A stretch of 64,000 bases of DNA from Rhodoflexus caldus (GTDB taxonomy: Bacteria > Bacteroidota > Bacteroidia > Cytophagales > Thermoflexibacteraceae), in assembly GCF_021206925.1 (NCBI RefSeq), contig NZ_JAJPRF010000017.1, positions 16,151-80,150 of the forward strand. The letters run 5' to 3'. Below, piece by piece: positions 35,561-43,682 of this stretch. The number at the start of each line of letters is the position of its first letter. The stretch's first letter is position 1. The notes under the pieces are model-generated. The model was not told the origin of the DNA and did not search any database. It worked only from the letters and a program-made list of their open reading frames with translations. Made by a program: the position numbers and the translations under genes.

Positions 35561-36580
35561 TTACTTCAAAAATCGCTTAGCAACCAAGGCCGGCAGCAGC
35601 AGATTTTTGCGGATACCGTTGGCACGCCACAGCGGACTCCCGAAATAGCCTTTCAAAGCAGCCAATCCTTCCTTGTGCCGCAGTTGCCAATAGTCATACC
35701 AGATTTCACCAATCACTTCGGCCATTGCTTCTTGTTGGTAAATGCGGTGTTTTTGGTTTTGGTGCAGCAGGTATGCCAGCCATTTTTGGGCTTCTTGGGC
35801 AAAGGTATTATCCAATGCAAACTGACGATGCCGCAGTTGTTGGTGCAAAAACAATTCATTGGCAGCAGGGGCGATGCACAGTTTACCAATATTGTGCCTG
35901 ATAATTTCTTCGGTTTGCTGCCTGCTTTTTTCCGATTCGCGGTTTGTCCAATTGTTGTTGTGCTCACGTCTTGCGCCTAACTTCTCGGGGATAATATGCA
36001 GGCGTGTAATGGTTGCCGCTTCCGACCAAAGGGCATAATCTTCGCAAGGTTCAAATGCAGCAGGGAAACCATGCAACCGCTCCCACACACTGCGCCGCAT
36101 CATTACCGAGGAAAGTGCGAAAGCATTGCCAAATAACAGAAAAACGGGCAAATGCGTATCCTTTTCCCTGCGCCAAATCCATTGTAGCGGATGTAGCAGG
36201 CCGTTTTGGTCAATGATATCTAACCAATGGGCAACAAGCCCCACCGATGGATTTTGCTGCATAAAGACGACTTGTTTTTGCAGCCGTTGGGGGTAGGCAA
36301 GGTCATCGGCATCCAGAAAGGCAATCAGTTCGCCACAGGATACTTCAATGGCCTTATTGCGACTCTGCGCGGCTCCTGCCTGCTTTTCGTTGCGGATGAG
36401 GCGGATGCGTTTGTCCGTATCAGCCCATAACGAAACGATGGCAGCCGTATCATCTCGGCTGCCATCGTCAATAACGATTAGTTCCCAATCAGTAAAATGC
36501 TGATTGACAATGCTTTGTACTGATTCGCTGATGTACTGCGCTGCCTGATAAGCCGGCATGATAACACTGACTTTCGGCAT
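35561..36580 (-). CDS. family 2 glycosyltransferase
   Basis: A 339-residue cytoplasmic GT-A enzyme that transfers a sugar from a nucleotide sugar. The start KVSVIMPAYQAAQYISESVQSI, the VIDDGSRDDTAAI segment, EKQAGAAQSRNKAIE and the catalytic-metal motif ELIAFLDADDLAYPQRLQKQV are typical. The C-terminal ~150 residues are family-specific and end in basic residues (NGIRKNLLLPALVAKRFLK). It starts 12 bases after the DUF368 stop on the same strand and ends a four-gene operon. The acceptor is unknown; surface polysaccharide or lipid glycosylation is likely. Confidence 0.9.
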   Translation of the reverse strand: MPKVSVIMPAYQAAQYISESVQSIVNQHFTDWELIVIDDGSRDDTAAIVSLWADTDKRIRLIRNEKQAGAAQSRNKAIEVSCGELIAFLDADDLAYPQRLQKQVVFMQQNPSVGLVAHWLDIIDQNGLLHPLQWIWRREKDTHLPVFLLFGNAFALSSVMMRRSVWERLHGFPAAFEPCEDYALWSEAATITRLHIIPEKLGARREHNNNWTNRESEKSRQQTEEIIRHNIGKLCIAPAANELFLHQQLRHRQFALDNTFAQEAQKWLAYLLHQNQKHRIYQQEAMAEVIGEIWYDYWQLRHKEGLAALKGYFGSPLWRANGIRKNLLLPALVAKRFLK

Positions 36581-36592
36581 AGTATCCCAAGA

Positions 36593-37516
36593 TTATCCCT
36601 GCTTTTGTGAGGCAGCCTTTTCAATCAGGTACACCACGGCAAAACCGACCAAGCACAATGCAATACAAGCCGCCAGCATGGGTTCTTTTCCTGTCAGCTC
36701 GAGGTATTGTGTGGGCAGAACGTTGCTTTCTACAATGGGTTTGAGCTTGCCGTGTCGGTCGGTATAGTATTCCAATACCTGTTTCCATGGCCATACTTTG
36801 TTTAACGAACCAAGCATGAAGCCCATCAGCAGGGCTACGGCCAAATCGTGGTAACGTTTTAATAACCAATGCAATACATGCGAAAAACTCAACAGACCTG
36901 CAACGCAGCCCAAAGCAAAAGTAATGATGACTTTAAAGTTGAGTTCGGTCAGTGAGCGGATGATGTACTCATATTTACTCATCAGCAACAAAATGAAACT
37001 GCCTGAAATGCCGGGCAGAATCATGGCGCAGATGGCAATGGCTCCACTCAGGAAAATAAACCACAAATCGGTAGGGGTTTCAACCGGAACGGCAATCGTT
37101 ACCCAATAGGCAACAGCAGTTCCTGCCATCAAGGCAACTATTGCCGCTATGTTCCACTGCTTTACCGATTTGGCTACCAGCAGAGCAGAAGCTATAATCA
37201 ACCCAAAAAAGAACGACCAAAGCATTTCGGGCTGATTGGCCAACAAATACAAGATGAGTTTTGACAGGCCAAGCACAGACGTTCCGATGCCCGCAAATAA
37301 AACCACCAGAAAAGTGCCGTCTATATGCTGCCAAAGCTCCTTGATGCGTCCTAAAAAGAGTAGCTTCAGCGCTGTGCCGTTGGCAGAGCGGATGGCATCC
37401 AATAATCGTTCGTAAATGCCGGAAATAAAGGCAATTGTTCCTCCCGAAACACCCGGTACCACATCAGCGGCACCCATGGCAACACCTTTCAGGAAGAGGA
37501 AGATATACTCTCTCAC
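36593..37516 (-). CDS. DUF368 polytopic membrane protein
   Basis: A 307-residue integral membrane protein with about eight hydrophobic segments. The N-terminal FLKGVAMGAADVVPGVSGGTIAFISGIYERLL and the internal ICAMILPGISGSFILLLMSKYEYII are the two inverted PGVSGGT/PGISGS repeats that define DUF368. The family has been linked to polyprenyl-phosphate translocation, so a role in recycling undecaprenyl phosphate is plausible and would fit the glycosyltransferase 12 bases downstream; this is inference. The start codon is GTG at 37516, supported by the family N-terminus beginning there. Confidence 0.9.
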   Translation of the reverse strand: MREYIFLFLKGVAMGAADVVPGVSGGTIAFISGIYERLLDAIRSANGTALKLLFLGRIKELWQHIDGTFLVVLFAGIGTSVLGLSKLILYLLANQPEMLWSFFFGLIIASALLVAKSVKQWNIAAIVALMAGTAVAYWVTIAVPVETPTDLWFIFLSGAIAICAMILPGISGSFILLLMSKYEYIIRSLTELNFKVIITFALGCVAGLLSFSHVLHWLLKRYHDLAVALLMGFMLGSLNKVWPWKQVLEYYTDRHGKLKPIVESNVLPTQYLELTGKEPMLAACIALCLVGFAVVYLIEKAASQKQG

Positions 37517-37548
37517 GTGAAGTTTGTTCTATGAATGGATGAAAATAA

Positions 37549-37749
37549 TCAGGCAGTTTTCACCTCGTTTTGGCACGGTTCGCCTGCTTTTTTGCCGCAA
37601 ACCACGCAATCAACACCGTTTTCGCGCAGGGCAGGGCTTTGTGTGGCACATGTGCCTTTAAACTCGCCGTTTTTAACAAACAGCAGGCGCACGCTCATCA
37701 GTACAAAAAATACTGCCATTACGCCAACTGCCAAAAGGATAGTCATCAT
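37549..37749 (-). CDS. small membrane protein with an NqrM-like cysteine motif
   Basis: A 66-residue peptide: one membrane helix at the N-terminus (MMTILLAVGVMAVFFVLMSV) and a cytoplasmic or periplasmic tail with four cysteines in the pattern GTC-x13-C-x2-C-G-x6-C. This is close to NqrM/DUF539, which helps assemble the Fe centre between NqrD and NqrE of the Na+-translocating NADH:quinone reductase. No nqr genes are in the window, so the assignment rests on the pattern alone. The start is taken at 37749; an in-frame start at 37776 would add nine non-hydrophobic residues. It sits between the carbamoyltransferase and DUF368 in one operon. Confidence 0.6.
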   Translation of the reverse strand: MMTILLAVGVMAVFFVLMSVRLLFVKNGEFKGTCATQSPALRENGVDCVVCGKKAGEPCQNEVKTA

Positions 37750-37799
37750 GGTTGTAAAGGAATTAAGACCGTACAAAGTTAATCATTTTTCGGTGCTTC

Positions 37800-38750
37800 T
37801 TACAGGCTTTCCAACATGCGTTTGAGAACAGCCTGACACGCCCAAACGCGATTGGCTGCCTGCGGAATAATCAGCGATTGCGGGCTGTCAATCACCGCAT
37901 CGTCCACTACCACATTGCGCCGCACGGGCAGGCAGTGCATGAAGTGCGCATTGTTCGTCAGTGCCATTTTTTCGGCGCTGACCGTCCATGAACGGTCGCG
38001 CAGCAGTATCTGGCCATATTCGTGGTAGCTCGACCAGTTTTTGGCATAGATAAAATCCGCATTTTTGAAGGCCTCTGCTTGGTCGTAAGTAATTTTGGCA
38101 CCTTGGGTGAAGGATTCGTCCAATTCGTATCCTTCGGGATGTGCGATAGTCAAATCCACATCGGCGGCCAGCATCCACTCCGCAAACGAATTGGGAACAG
38201 CTTGCGGCAGTGCGCGCGGGTGCGGAGCCCATGTAAGTACTACCTTGGGGCGGGGTTTCTTTTTGTATTCTTCAATGGTTACAAGGTCTGCCAGCGATTG
38301 CAGCGGGTGGCGGGTAGCCGACTCGAGGCTTACCACAGGTACGCCGGAGTAACGAATGAAATCGTTCAGGTTTTGCTCGGCGTAGTCTTCCTCTTTGTTC
38401 ACAAGTGTAGCAAAAGAACGCAGCCCCAGAATGTCGCAATACTGTCCCATAACGGCCACCGCATCTTTAATGTGTTCTGCCGCATCGCCATTCATTACCA
38501 CACCTTCACCGGTTGCCATTTTCCACGCATCTTTGTCGGCATTCATTACCATAGCCTGCATACCCAAATTGAGGGCGGCGCGTTGAGTGCTTAGGCGTGT
38601 CCTGAGGCTGGGGTTCATAAAAACCAGACCGATAACTTTGTTTTTGCCCAAGTGCTGATGTGCAAACGGATTTTTTTTCAACGCGATGGCATCTTTTACC
38701 AATTCATGCAAAAAATTTCTGACATCGGCTACGCCGGTAAATTGTTTCAT
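37800..38750 (-). CDS. argF': N-acyl-ornithine carbamoyltransferase (acetyl- or succinyl-ornithine type)
   Basis: Arginine synthesis enzyme of 316 residues that carbamoylates an N-acylated ornithine, replacing the classical ArgF step. The carbamoyl-phosphate loop reads NPSLRTRLSTQ instead of STRTR, the mark of the acetyl/succinyl-ornithine enzymes of Xanthomonas and Bacteroides. Other landmarks: GVPVVSLESATRHPLQSLADL, WAPHPRALPQAVPNSFAEW and HFMHCLPVRRNVVVDDAV. In the loop GDAAEH (about 88-93), the residue aligned with the acyl-specificity site (Glu in acetyl-, Pro in succinyl-type enzymes, from memory) is Ala91, so the acyl group cannot be assigned. It leads a reverse-strand operon with the NqrM-like, DUF368 and glycosyltransferase genes. 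Confidence 0.9.
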   Translation of the reverse strand: MKQFTGVADVRNFLHELVKDAIALKKNPFAHQHLGKNKVIGLVFMNPSLRTRLSTQRAALNLGMQAMVMNADKDAWKMATGEGVVMNGDAAEHIKDAVAVMGQYCDILGLRSFATLVNKEEDYAEQNLNDFIRYSGVPVVSLESATRHPLQSLADLVTIEEYKKKPRPKVVLTWAPHPRALPQAVPNSFAEWMLAADVDLTIAHPEGYELDESFTQGAKITYDQAEAFKNADFIYAKNWSSYHEYGQILLRDRSWTVSAEKMALTNNAHFMHCLPVRRNVVVDDAVIDSPQSLIIPQAANRVWACQAVLKRMLESL

Positions 38751-38796
38751 GGTTTTTAATTTAAGAAGGATGAACGGCCGTGAATAATTTGAAATA

Positions 38797-38838
38797 ATAA
38801 AAAAAGCCCTAAGGACAAATGGGAATCCTCAGGGCTTT
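38797..38838 (-). terminator. Rho-independent terminator after the zinc-ribbon gene
   Basis: The 13-bp stem AAAGCCCTGAGGA / TCCTTAGGGCTTT (minus strand, one mismatch) is followed by TTTTATTATT. It lies 27 bases after the stop of the gene at 38865. Confidence 0.8.
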
Positions 38839-38864
38839 GGATGGTTTATCGTACCATAACCGTG

Positions 38865-39692
38865 CTAATCGTCAAGGCTTCCCAGACCTACGTCTAAAAC
38901 TTCAGCCCTCTCTTCTGTTGCACGGCGGCGAGTTGTTTTCCTTGCAGGCGCAGCTTTTTCAGGTGCGATGTTTTCTTCCACACCTGCAAGCACGCGGCCG
39001 CAATGTTCACAAACAATTAGTTTCTTTTGCTCTCTGATTTCTGCCTGACGTTGTGGAGGCACGATATTGAAACAGCCGCCACAGGCATCGCGCTTAACGG
39101 TAACAACGGCAAGGCCATTGTTAGAGTTTTCGCGAATTTTCATGTATGATTTGTACAGGCGCGGCTCGAGGCTTTTGGCGCGTTTTTCTCTTTCTTTGAA
39201 AAGTTTCGCCTCGTCTTCTTCGCTTTCCGCAATAATCAGTTCAAGTTCTTTGCGCTTGTTTTCCAAGTCTTTTTCGCGGTCGGCCAGCAATTGTTGAGTT
39301 TCTTCAATTTGCTTTTTCTTGCCTTCAATTTTCAGCTCAAGCTCTTTGTTCTTCTTTTTGAAAATCTGAATTTCCAGCTCTTGCAACTCAATTTCCTTGC
39401 TGATGGCTGCAAACTCTCGGTCATTGCGCACGTTTTCTTGCTGTGCTTGGTATTTTTCAATCAGCTTTTCAGCGTCTTTAATGCTTTGCTTGTTATTGCT
39501 GACTGTTTCGTTGAAAGATTTCAGCTCATCGTTGAATTTGGAAATACGGGTTTGATAGCCTGCAATTTCGTCTTCCAAATCCTGCACTTCTTCGGGTAAA
39601 TCGCCTCTGATTTTATCGATTTCGTCTAATTTGGAATCTATCTGCTGCAATTTGAGCAGCGCTTCTAATTTTTTTGCTATCGGGTTTTCCAT
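38865..39692 (-). CDS. coiled-coil C4-type zinc-ribbon protein
   Basis: A 275-residue protein of the widespread 'zinc ribbon domain-containing' family (zf-RING_7, DUF164). Residues 10-180 form a long antiparallel coiled coil (KLEALLKLQQIDSKLDEIDK to the LELIIAESEED region). The zinc ribbon is CGGCFNIVPPQ ... CEHCGRVL (about 206-248, two CxxC pairs). The C-terminal tail is Lys/Arg-rich then acidic (KAAPARKTTRRRATEERAEVLD). The start at 39692 (MENPIAKKLEALL) is preferred to the one at 39734, which adds a segment foreign to the family. Members are thought to bind nucleic acids or proteins; the function is not established. It is a single gene, divergent from hemG. Confidence 0.9.
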   Translation of the reverse strand: MENPIAKKLEALLKLQQIDSKLDEIDKIRGDLPEEVQDLEDEIAGYQTRISKFNDELKSFNETVSNNKQSIKDAEKLIEKYQAQQENVRNDREFAAISKEIELQELEIQIFKKKNKELELKIEGKKKQIEETQQLLADREKDLENKRKELELIIAESEEDEAKLFKEREKRAKSLEPRLYKSYMKIRENSNNGLAVVTVKRDACGGCFNIVPPQRQAEIREQKKLIVCEHCGRVLAGVEENIAPEKAAPARKTTRRRATEERAEVLDVGLGSLDD

Positions 39693-39831
39693 GAGAGGAC
39701 GGGCAAGAGTAATTTTGTTTGATAATAGCCGCAAAGTAAGTCATTATTTCACCAATAATCAAGAAATTGGGGCTTGAAAAGCGGTGTCGTCTTTTATTTT
39801 CTTTTAACTAAACCCGACAAACTTTGAACAT

Positions 39832-41160
39832 ATGGATGTATCTACGGCTACGCCTTCCATAACCATTGTTGGTGCAGGTATATCCGGGCTTTCGTTGGCT
39901 GCGGCTTTGCAAAAAAGAGGCTTGCAAGCAGCCGTTTTCGAGGCTGCCAACGAGCCCGGTGGCAACATAAAAACCCTACAATCAGGCGCTTACAGGTTCG
40001 ATACAGGGCCTAATTCGCTTTTGGCAGATGATGCGGTGCGCCAATTTCTGGCCGATGCGGGTGCGGATGATTTGATGGTGGCACCATCGGAGGTGTCGTC
40101 GCACCGCTACATACTTTGGGGGGGCAAGCCGCAATTGCTGCCGACCTCTCCACCTGCCTTGCTGAAAAGCGATTTTTTTTCATGGCATACCAAGTGGCGT
40201 ATTTTTTCGGAGCTTTTCCGAAGAAGCAAAGGGGCTGCCGATGAAACGCTGGCAGATTTTGTCCGCCGTCGCTTTTCGGATGAAGCAGTAGAAAAGGTGT
40301 TGAAGCCTTTTGTAGCCGGCATCTATGCGGGTGACCCCGAGCAACTGTTGGTCAGGGAAGCCTTTCCGCAATTAGTTGATTATGAGCAACAATATGGTTC
40401 CGTGCTGCGCGGTATGATGAAGGCCGGCGGGGGAGGCAGAAAGCAATCCTATTCGTTTAAAGGAGGGATGCAGGGCTTGGCAAAAGCACTGGCCAGAAAT
40501 CTGAACGTTACCTATGGCGCTCAACTGGCAGGGGTTAGAAAAATCGGAAAGCGGTTTCGGCTTTTGTTCGAGGGCACGGGCAGCGTAGAAACCGACTATT
40601 TGGTGCTGGCCTTGCCTGCGTGGCAAGTGGCCAAAATCGTTGCCGACTTGTATCCTGCGGCTGCTGCGGCGTTCAAGGAGGTGTACTATCCGCCCATGTG
40701 TGTGGTACATACCGTTTTTGCCAAAAAATCGGTCAAACTGTTGCCCAACGGATTTGGGTTGCTGCATCCGAAGGCTGAGGGAACTTTTATGGCAGGCAGC
40801 ATTTGGAGCAGCAGTATTTTTCCGGACTGTTGCCCCGACGACCAAGTGCTTTTTACCTCTTTTGTAGGAGGGGCAATGTTTGCCGAAAATACCCTGATGC
40901 CGCAAAAGCATATTGTAAGCCGAGTAGTAGAAGAATTGCAGCGCATTTACGGCATAGATGCAGCCCCGTTGGCTACTCATTTTACGCGATGGGAGCGTGC
41001 CATTCCTCAGTATGACAAGCATATTACCGCGGCAAAACAGGCGGCGGCCATGCTGCGCACCGAGGGCATTTACTGCCACTCCAATTGGGTGCATGGCATT
41101 TCATTAGCCGACTGTATCCGTGCCGGAGTAAAACTTGCCGCAGAGTTTGACAGGCATTAA
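39832..41160 (+). CDS. hemG: protoporphyrinogen oxidase (HemG/HemY type)
   Basis: FAD enzyme of heme synthesis that oxidises protoporphyrinogen IX, or coproporphyrinogen III in the alternative route. The dinucleotide motif SITIVGAGISGLSLAAALQKRG (about 9-30) opens the protein, followed by YRFDTGPNSLLADD, FVAGIYAGDPEQL, SFKGGMQGLAKAL and the C-terminal GIYCHSNWVHGISLADCIRAG, which closes the FAD site. Length 442 residues, usual for the family. hemF, at 53.4 kb, supports oxygen-dependent protoporphyrin synthesis. The last codons overlap the convergent sensor gene by 4 bases: the two stop codons share sequence. Confidence 0.92.
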   Translation: MDVSTATPSITIVGAGISGLSLAAALQKRGLQAAVFEAANEPGGNIKTLQSGAYRFDTGPNSLLADDAVRQFLADAGADDLMVAPSEVSSHRYILWGGKPQLLPTSPPALLKSDFFSWHTKWRIFSELFRRSKGAADETLADFVRRRFSDEAVEKVLKPFVAGIYAGDPEQLLVREAFPQLVDYEQQYGSVLRGMMKAGGGGRKQSYSFKGGMQGLAKALARNLNVTYGAQLAGVRKIGKRFRLLFEGTGSVETDYLVLALPAWQVAKIVADLYPAAAAAFKEVYYPPMCVVHTVFAKKSVKLLPNGFGLLHPKAEGTFMAGSIWSSSIFPDCCPDDQVLFTSFVGGAMFAENTLMPQKHIVSRVVEELQRIYGIDAAPLATHFTRWERAIPQYDKHITAAKQAAAMLRTEGIYCHSNWVHGISLADCIRAGVKLAAEFDRH

Positions 41161-42743
41161 TGAGTACTTCCGGGGAGTTTGCTCTCTTTATTTTCGCTGA
41201 CTTTTCGGTGTAGCGCTTCGTGGGTTGCTTGCAACTCTTCCATGTTTTGGCGGAGTTCTTCCTCTTGTACGCGCATGGTTTCGGTTTGCAGTTTGAGCTG
41301 CTCTAACAGCAGGCGATTCTGTTCTGCATTTTTCTGTGAGGCAATGGCAGAAGCGAGAAACTCGCAAGTGCGCTCTAAAAAAGCAACGGTTTCATTGTCA
41401 TAGGTCTGCAAAGTGGCCAATTCTATCACTCCTTCCACCAAATCGTTGGTTTTCAACGGGATAATGATAAGCTCTTTGGGCTTGACAGACCCCATGCCCG
41501 CAGAAATGGCGGTATAGTCTGCCGGAATGCGGGCAATGTGAAGCGTTTCCTTTTCCAAATAGACCTGTCCAATCAGTCCTTCACCCGGCTGGATTTGACG
41601 CTGCATGGCTTTAATGCGTTCGTAGGCATAGCAGGCGCTCATTTCAAGTACTTTTTCGGCACCGGGGGATTGTTTGGCAATAAAAATGCCGCCCTGCAAA
41701 CTGTCGGTATAGCGAACCAAAAAGGATAGCACATGAACGGAGAGTTCTTTCAGGTCGTGCTGATGTTTGCGTAGTAGTTCATTAAATTGTGTAACTCCTT
41801 CGGCTGCCCAGCGGCGGCGCTCCTCTTCGCGACTGACACGCGCCAGTTTATCTTTTAACTGCAAAAGTTCACCGACTACGTTTGTGGTGTTCAATGCTGC
41901 GTTTTCGGGTGTTAGTCCTTTCCACGTGGCATTGTAGTTACCTTCGGCTATTGCTCTGATAAAGGCTTCTGCCTGTTTCATGTTTTTGGTTACGTTGCCG
42001 ATAACGCTTTCCGGGGTTAATTCCACATGCACATTGCCATCATCAAACAGTTCGGCACGGTTGGTGTCATCCAGTTTTTGCAGCAGGTTTCTGCGGTTGA
42101 GCGCATCTCGTTGCAGTTTTCTTACCAGCCAAATGAGCAGCGGAATACCGATGATAAGTAATGATAACTGGAAGCCTCTGTTAAGCGTAAAAGCAAGTTG
42201 TAAATCGGCTTCGGCTTCTTTAATTTTTTTTGTTTCATATTCGGCTACGGCTTCCCATGCAGGATGATACAAAAGCCAAAGAGTTTTCCCTCGGTCTTCC
42301 AGTAGCAGTTTTTTAAATTGTTCCATGCTGTCTTGCCGAACCAATCGCTCCATTTCCAGTATGTATGGCTCATAGTTTTTCAGGCCTTCCAAAGATGAGC
42401 GGACTTTTTCTTCAAAAGAATAACGGCGAATTTTCAGAACGGAATCAATAATGGCAGCAGAGACGCGGTATCGCAAGGGGTTCGAGGTGTAGGCAGCCAG
42501 ATATGCGGTGTCTTTCATGATGGCGTACCCGCGAATACCAACGTCCCAAGCACGGATGATATCCATATATTGACGGCTGAAATGGATATACATCGTATCG
42601 TAAAAAGCGCGGTTTTCCGTGAGTGCATCAATTTTCAACTTCATATTGTATGAAGTAACGATACCGATGCTAATCAGGGCGGCAACTATGTAAACCGATA
42701 CATAGATAAAGTTACTACGCAGGTACTTGAAGTAGTAATTCAT
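41157..42743 (-). CDS. membrane GAF-domain sensor protein without a kinase domain
   Basis: A 528-residue protein. The first membrane helix (about 12-33) and a second (about 195-215) bracket a helical periplasmic region (QYMDIIRAWDVGIRGYAIMKD...) of the CHASE3 or four-helix-bundle type. A HAMP-like linker (VIGNVTKNMKQAEAFIRAIAEGN) leads to a GAF domain (about 330-490; FLVRYTDSLQGGIFIAKQS, QIQPGEGLIGQVYLEKETLHI, IIPLKTNDLVEGVIELATLQ). A coiled coil ends the chain (ETMRVQEEELRQNMEELQATHEALHRK). There is no HisKA, HATPase, GGDEF or methyl-accepting domain, so the output must be through a partner. Its stop overlaps that of hemG. Confidence 0.82.
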   Translation of the reverse strand: MNYYFKYLRSNFIYVSVYIVAALISIGIVTSYNMKLKIDALTENRAFYDTMYIHFSRQYMDIIRAWDVGIRGYAIMKDTAYLAAYTSNPLRYRVSAAIIDSVLKIRRYSFEEKVRSSLEGLKNYEPYILEMERLVRQDSMEQFKKLLLEDRGKTLWLLYHPAWEAVAEYETKKIKEAEADLQLAFTLNRGFQLSLLIIGIPLLIWLVRKLQRDALNRRNLLQKLDDTNRAELFDDGNVHVELTPESVIGNVTKNMKQAEAFIRAIAEGNYNATWKGLTPENAALNTTNVVGELLQLKDKLARVSREEERRRWAAEGVTQFNELLRKHQHDLKELSVHVLSFLVRYTDSLQGGIFIAKQSPGAEKVLEMSACYAYERIKAMQRQIQPGEGLIGQVYLEKETLHIARIPADYTAISAGMGSVKPKELIIIPLKTNDLVEGVIELATLQTYDNETVAFLERTCEFLASAIASQKNAEQNRLLLEQLKLQTETMRVQEEELRQNMEELQATHEALHRKVSENKESKLPGSTH

Positions 42744-42806
42744 GATGTTGCGTAAGTTTATTGTTTCATTTTCACTTGCACAATAAATTTACGCAAAAAG
42801 CAGTAC

Positions 42807-43337
42807 TTATAAAAACTTGTTGCCTATTTCTGCCCAGTTATTCACGCGTTCGAAGCCTTGCAGGTGAATATTGTGAGGGGCTGTAAAAACAATAGGCGTA
42901 CCTGTGAAACTAATCAAATTTTTTTCGTGGTCGTCAATCAAGTAGTTTGCCTGAATCATGTACTTGTGGCCGCACAGCACAATATAGCGCCAGTCTATGA
43001 ACGGGAAGTGTTCTGCCAGCCATTCTACTTTTTCCCGCAGCGATTGAGGAAACTCGATAGCAGCCGATACAATAAACACTTCGTATTTTTTTACCAATTC
43101 TTTCATTACTTCTTTGCTGTCGGGCATGGGCTGCATGTGGCGGAAGAACCCCTCTTCCCACAGCCATTCCCTGATTTTTTCGTAAGGGATACCTGCCTTG
43201 TTCAGCAATTCGGTGCGGAGTTCCTCGCGCCCGATAGTAACTCCGTGCCGCTCGGCTATCCATTCTACAAATCGTCCGCTTGCATCTGCCATTACATCGT
43301 CCATATCAATGGCTATGCGCTGTTTATCTTTTTGCAT
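42807..43337 (-). CDS. HAD-family 5'(3')-deoxyribonucleotidase (NT5C type)
   Basis: A 176-residue HAD phosphatase of the NT5C type that removes phosphate from deoxyribonucleotides. The catalytic motif is RIAIDMDDVMADA (residues 7-19), with Asp nucleophile and acid/base Asp two residues later. Motif II is FIVSAAIEFPQSLREK, motif III a Lys in CGHKYMIQANYLIDDHEKNL and motif IV the DDHEKN acidic pair. Length and order are usual. It is 63 bases upstream of the GAF sensor gene on the same strand, so they may be cotranscribed; any functional tie is unclear. Confidence 0.85.
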   Translation of the reverse strand: MQKDKQRIAIDMDDVMADASGRFVEWIAERHGVTIGREELRTELLNKAGIPYEKIREWLWEEGFFRHMQPMPDSKEVMKELVKKYEVFIVSAAIEFPQSLREKVEWLAEHFPFIDWRYIVLCGHKYMIQANYLIDDHEKNLISFTGTPIVFTAPHNIHLQGFERVNNWAEIGNKFL

Positions 43338-43441
43338 CTCTTTTTGTTTGTAAATTCAGTATCAGGTTACCCGACTGGCAAAAATACGATTATGCAGGGT
43401 TTTTATCATTTTTATTGGCTGTTTACAGTGTGTATGTATAT

Positions 43442-43619
43442 ACGTATATGAGCGGGAGCAGTTTACTGCGTTTTTTACTGCGGAGTGCGCAAAGATTTAA
43501 CCGCAGTGTACACAGAGAAAAGATTCATCATAAAAATACTCAGCACTCTTGGCTTAATACTCAGCGGGCTTTGCGGTAAATTTGAAAAATTGTTTTAAAC
43601 TGCTCACCTACTTATATGT
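43442..43619. mobile_element. MITE-like element (copy C) with GAGCAGTTTA ends
   Basis: A ~178-bp non-coding segment whose ends are imperfect 24-bp inverted repeats sharing GAGCAGTTTA and CxTATA (17 of 24 positions). The right end, read inward, AAGTAGGTGAGCAGTTTAAA, closely matches the right end of the element at 57321-57487 (AAGCAGGTGAGCAGATTAAA). The interior (ACCGCAGTGTACACAGAGAA and GCGGGCTTTGCGGTAAAT) resembles a general 'CCGCAGAGTGCACAGAG...TTTGCGGT' spacer repeat seen in many bacterial intergenic regions. No ORF of note. The flanking bases 43338-43441 and 43620-43682 hold nothing I recognise. Confidence 0.5.
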
Positions 43620-43682
43620 AAGCGCAACGTTTAAGGATTGGGTTGTTGGCTTTTGCTCTTTTTCATAAAGCCTAATAAAGTG

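Noticed and set aside
43280..43579. 99-codon plus-strand frame
   Set aside because: It spans the end of the nucleotidase gene (antisense) and the repeat element; no family features.
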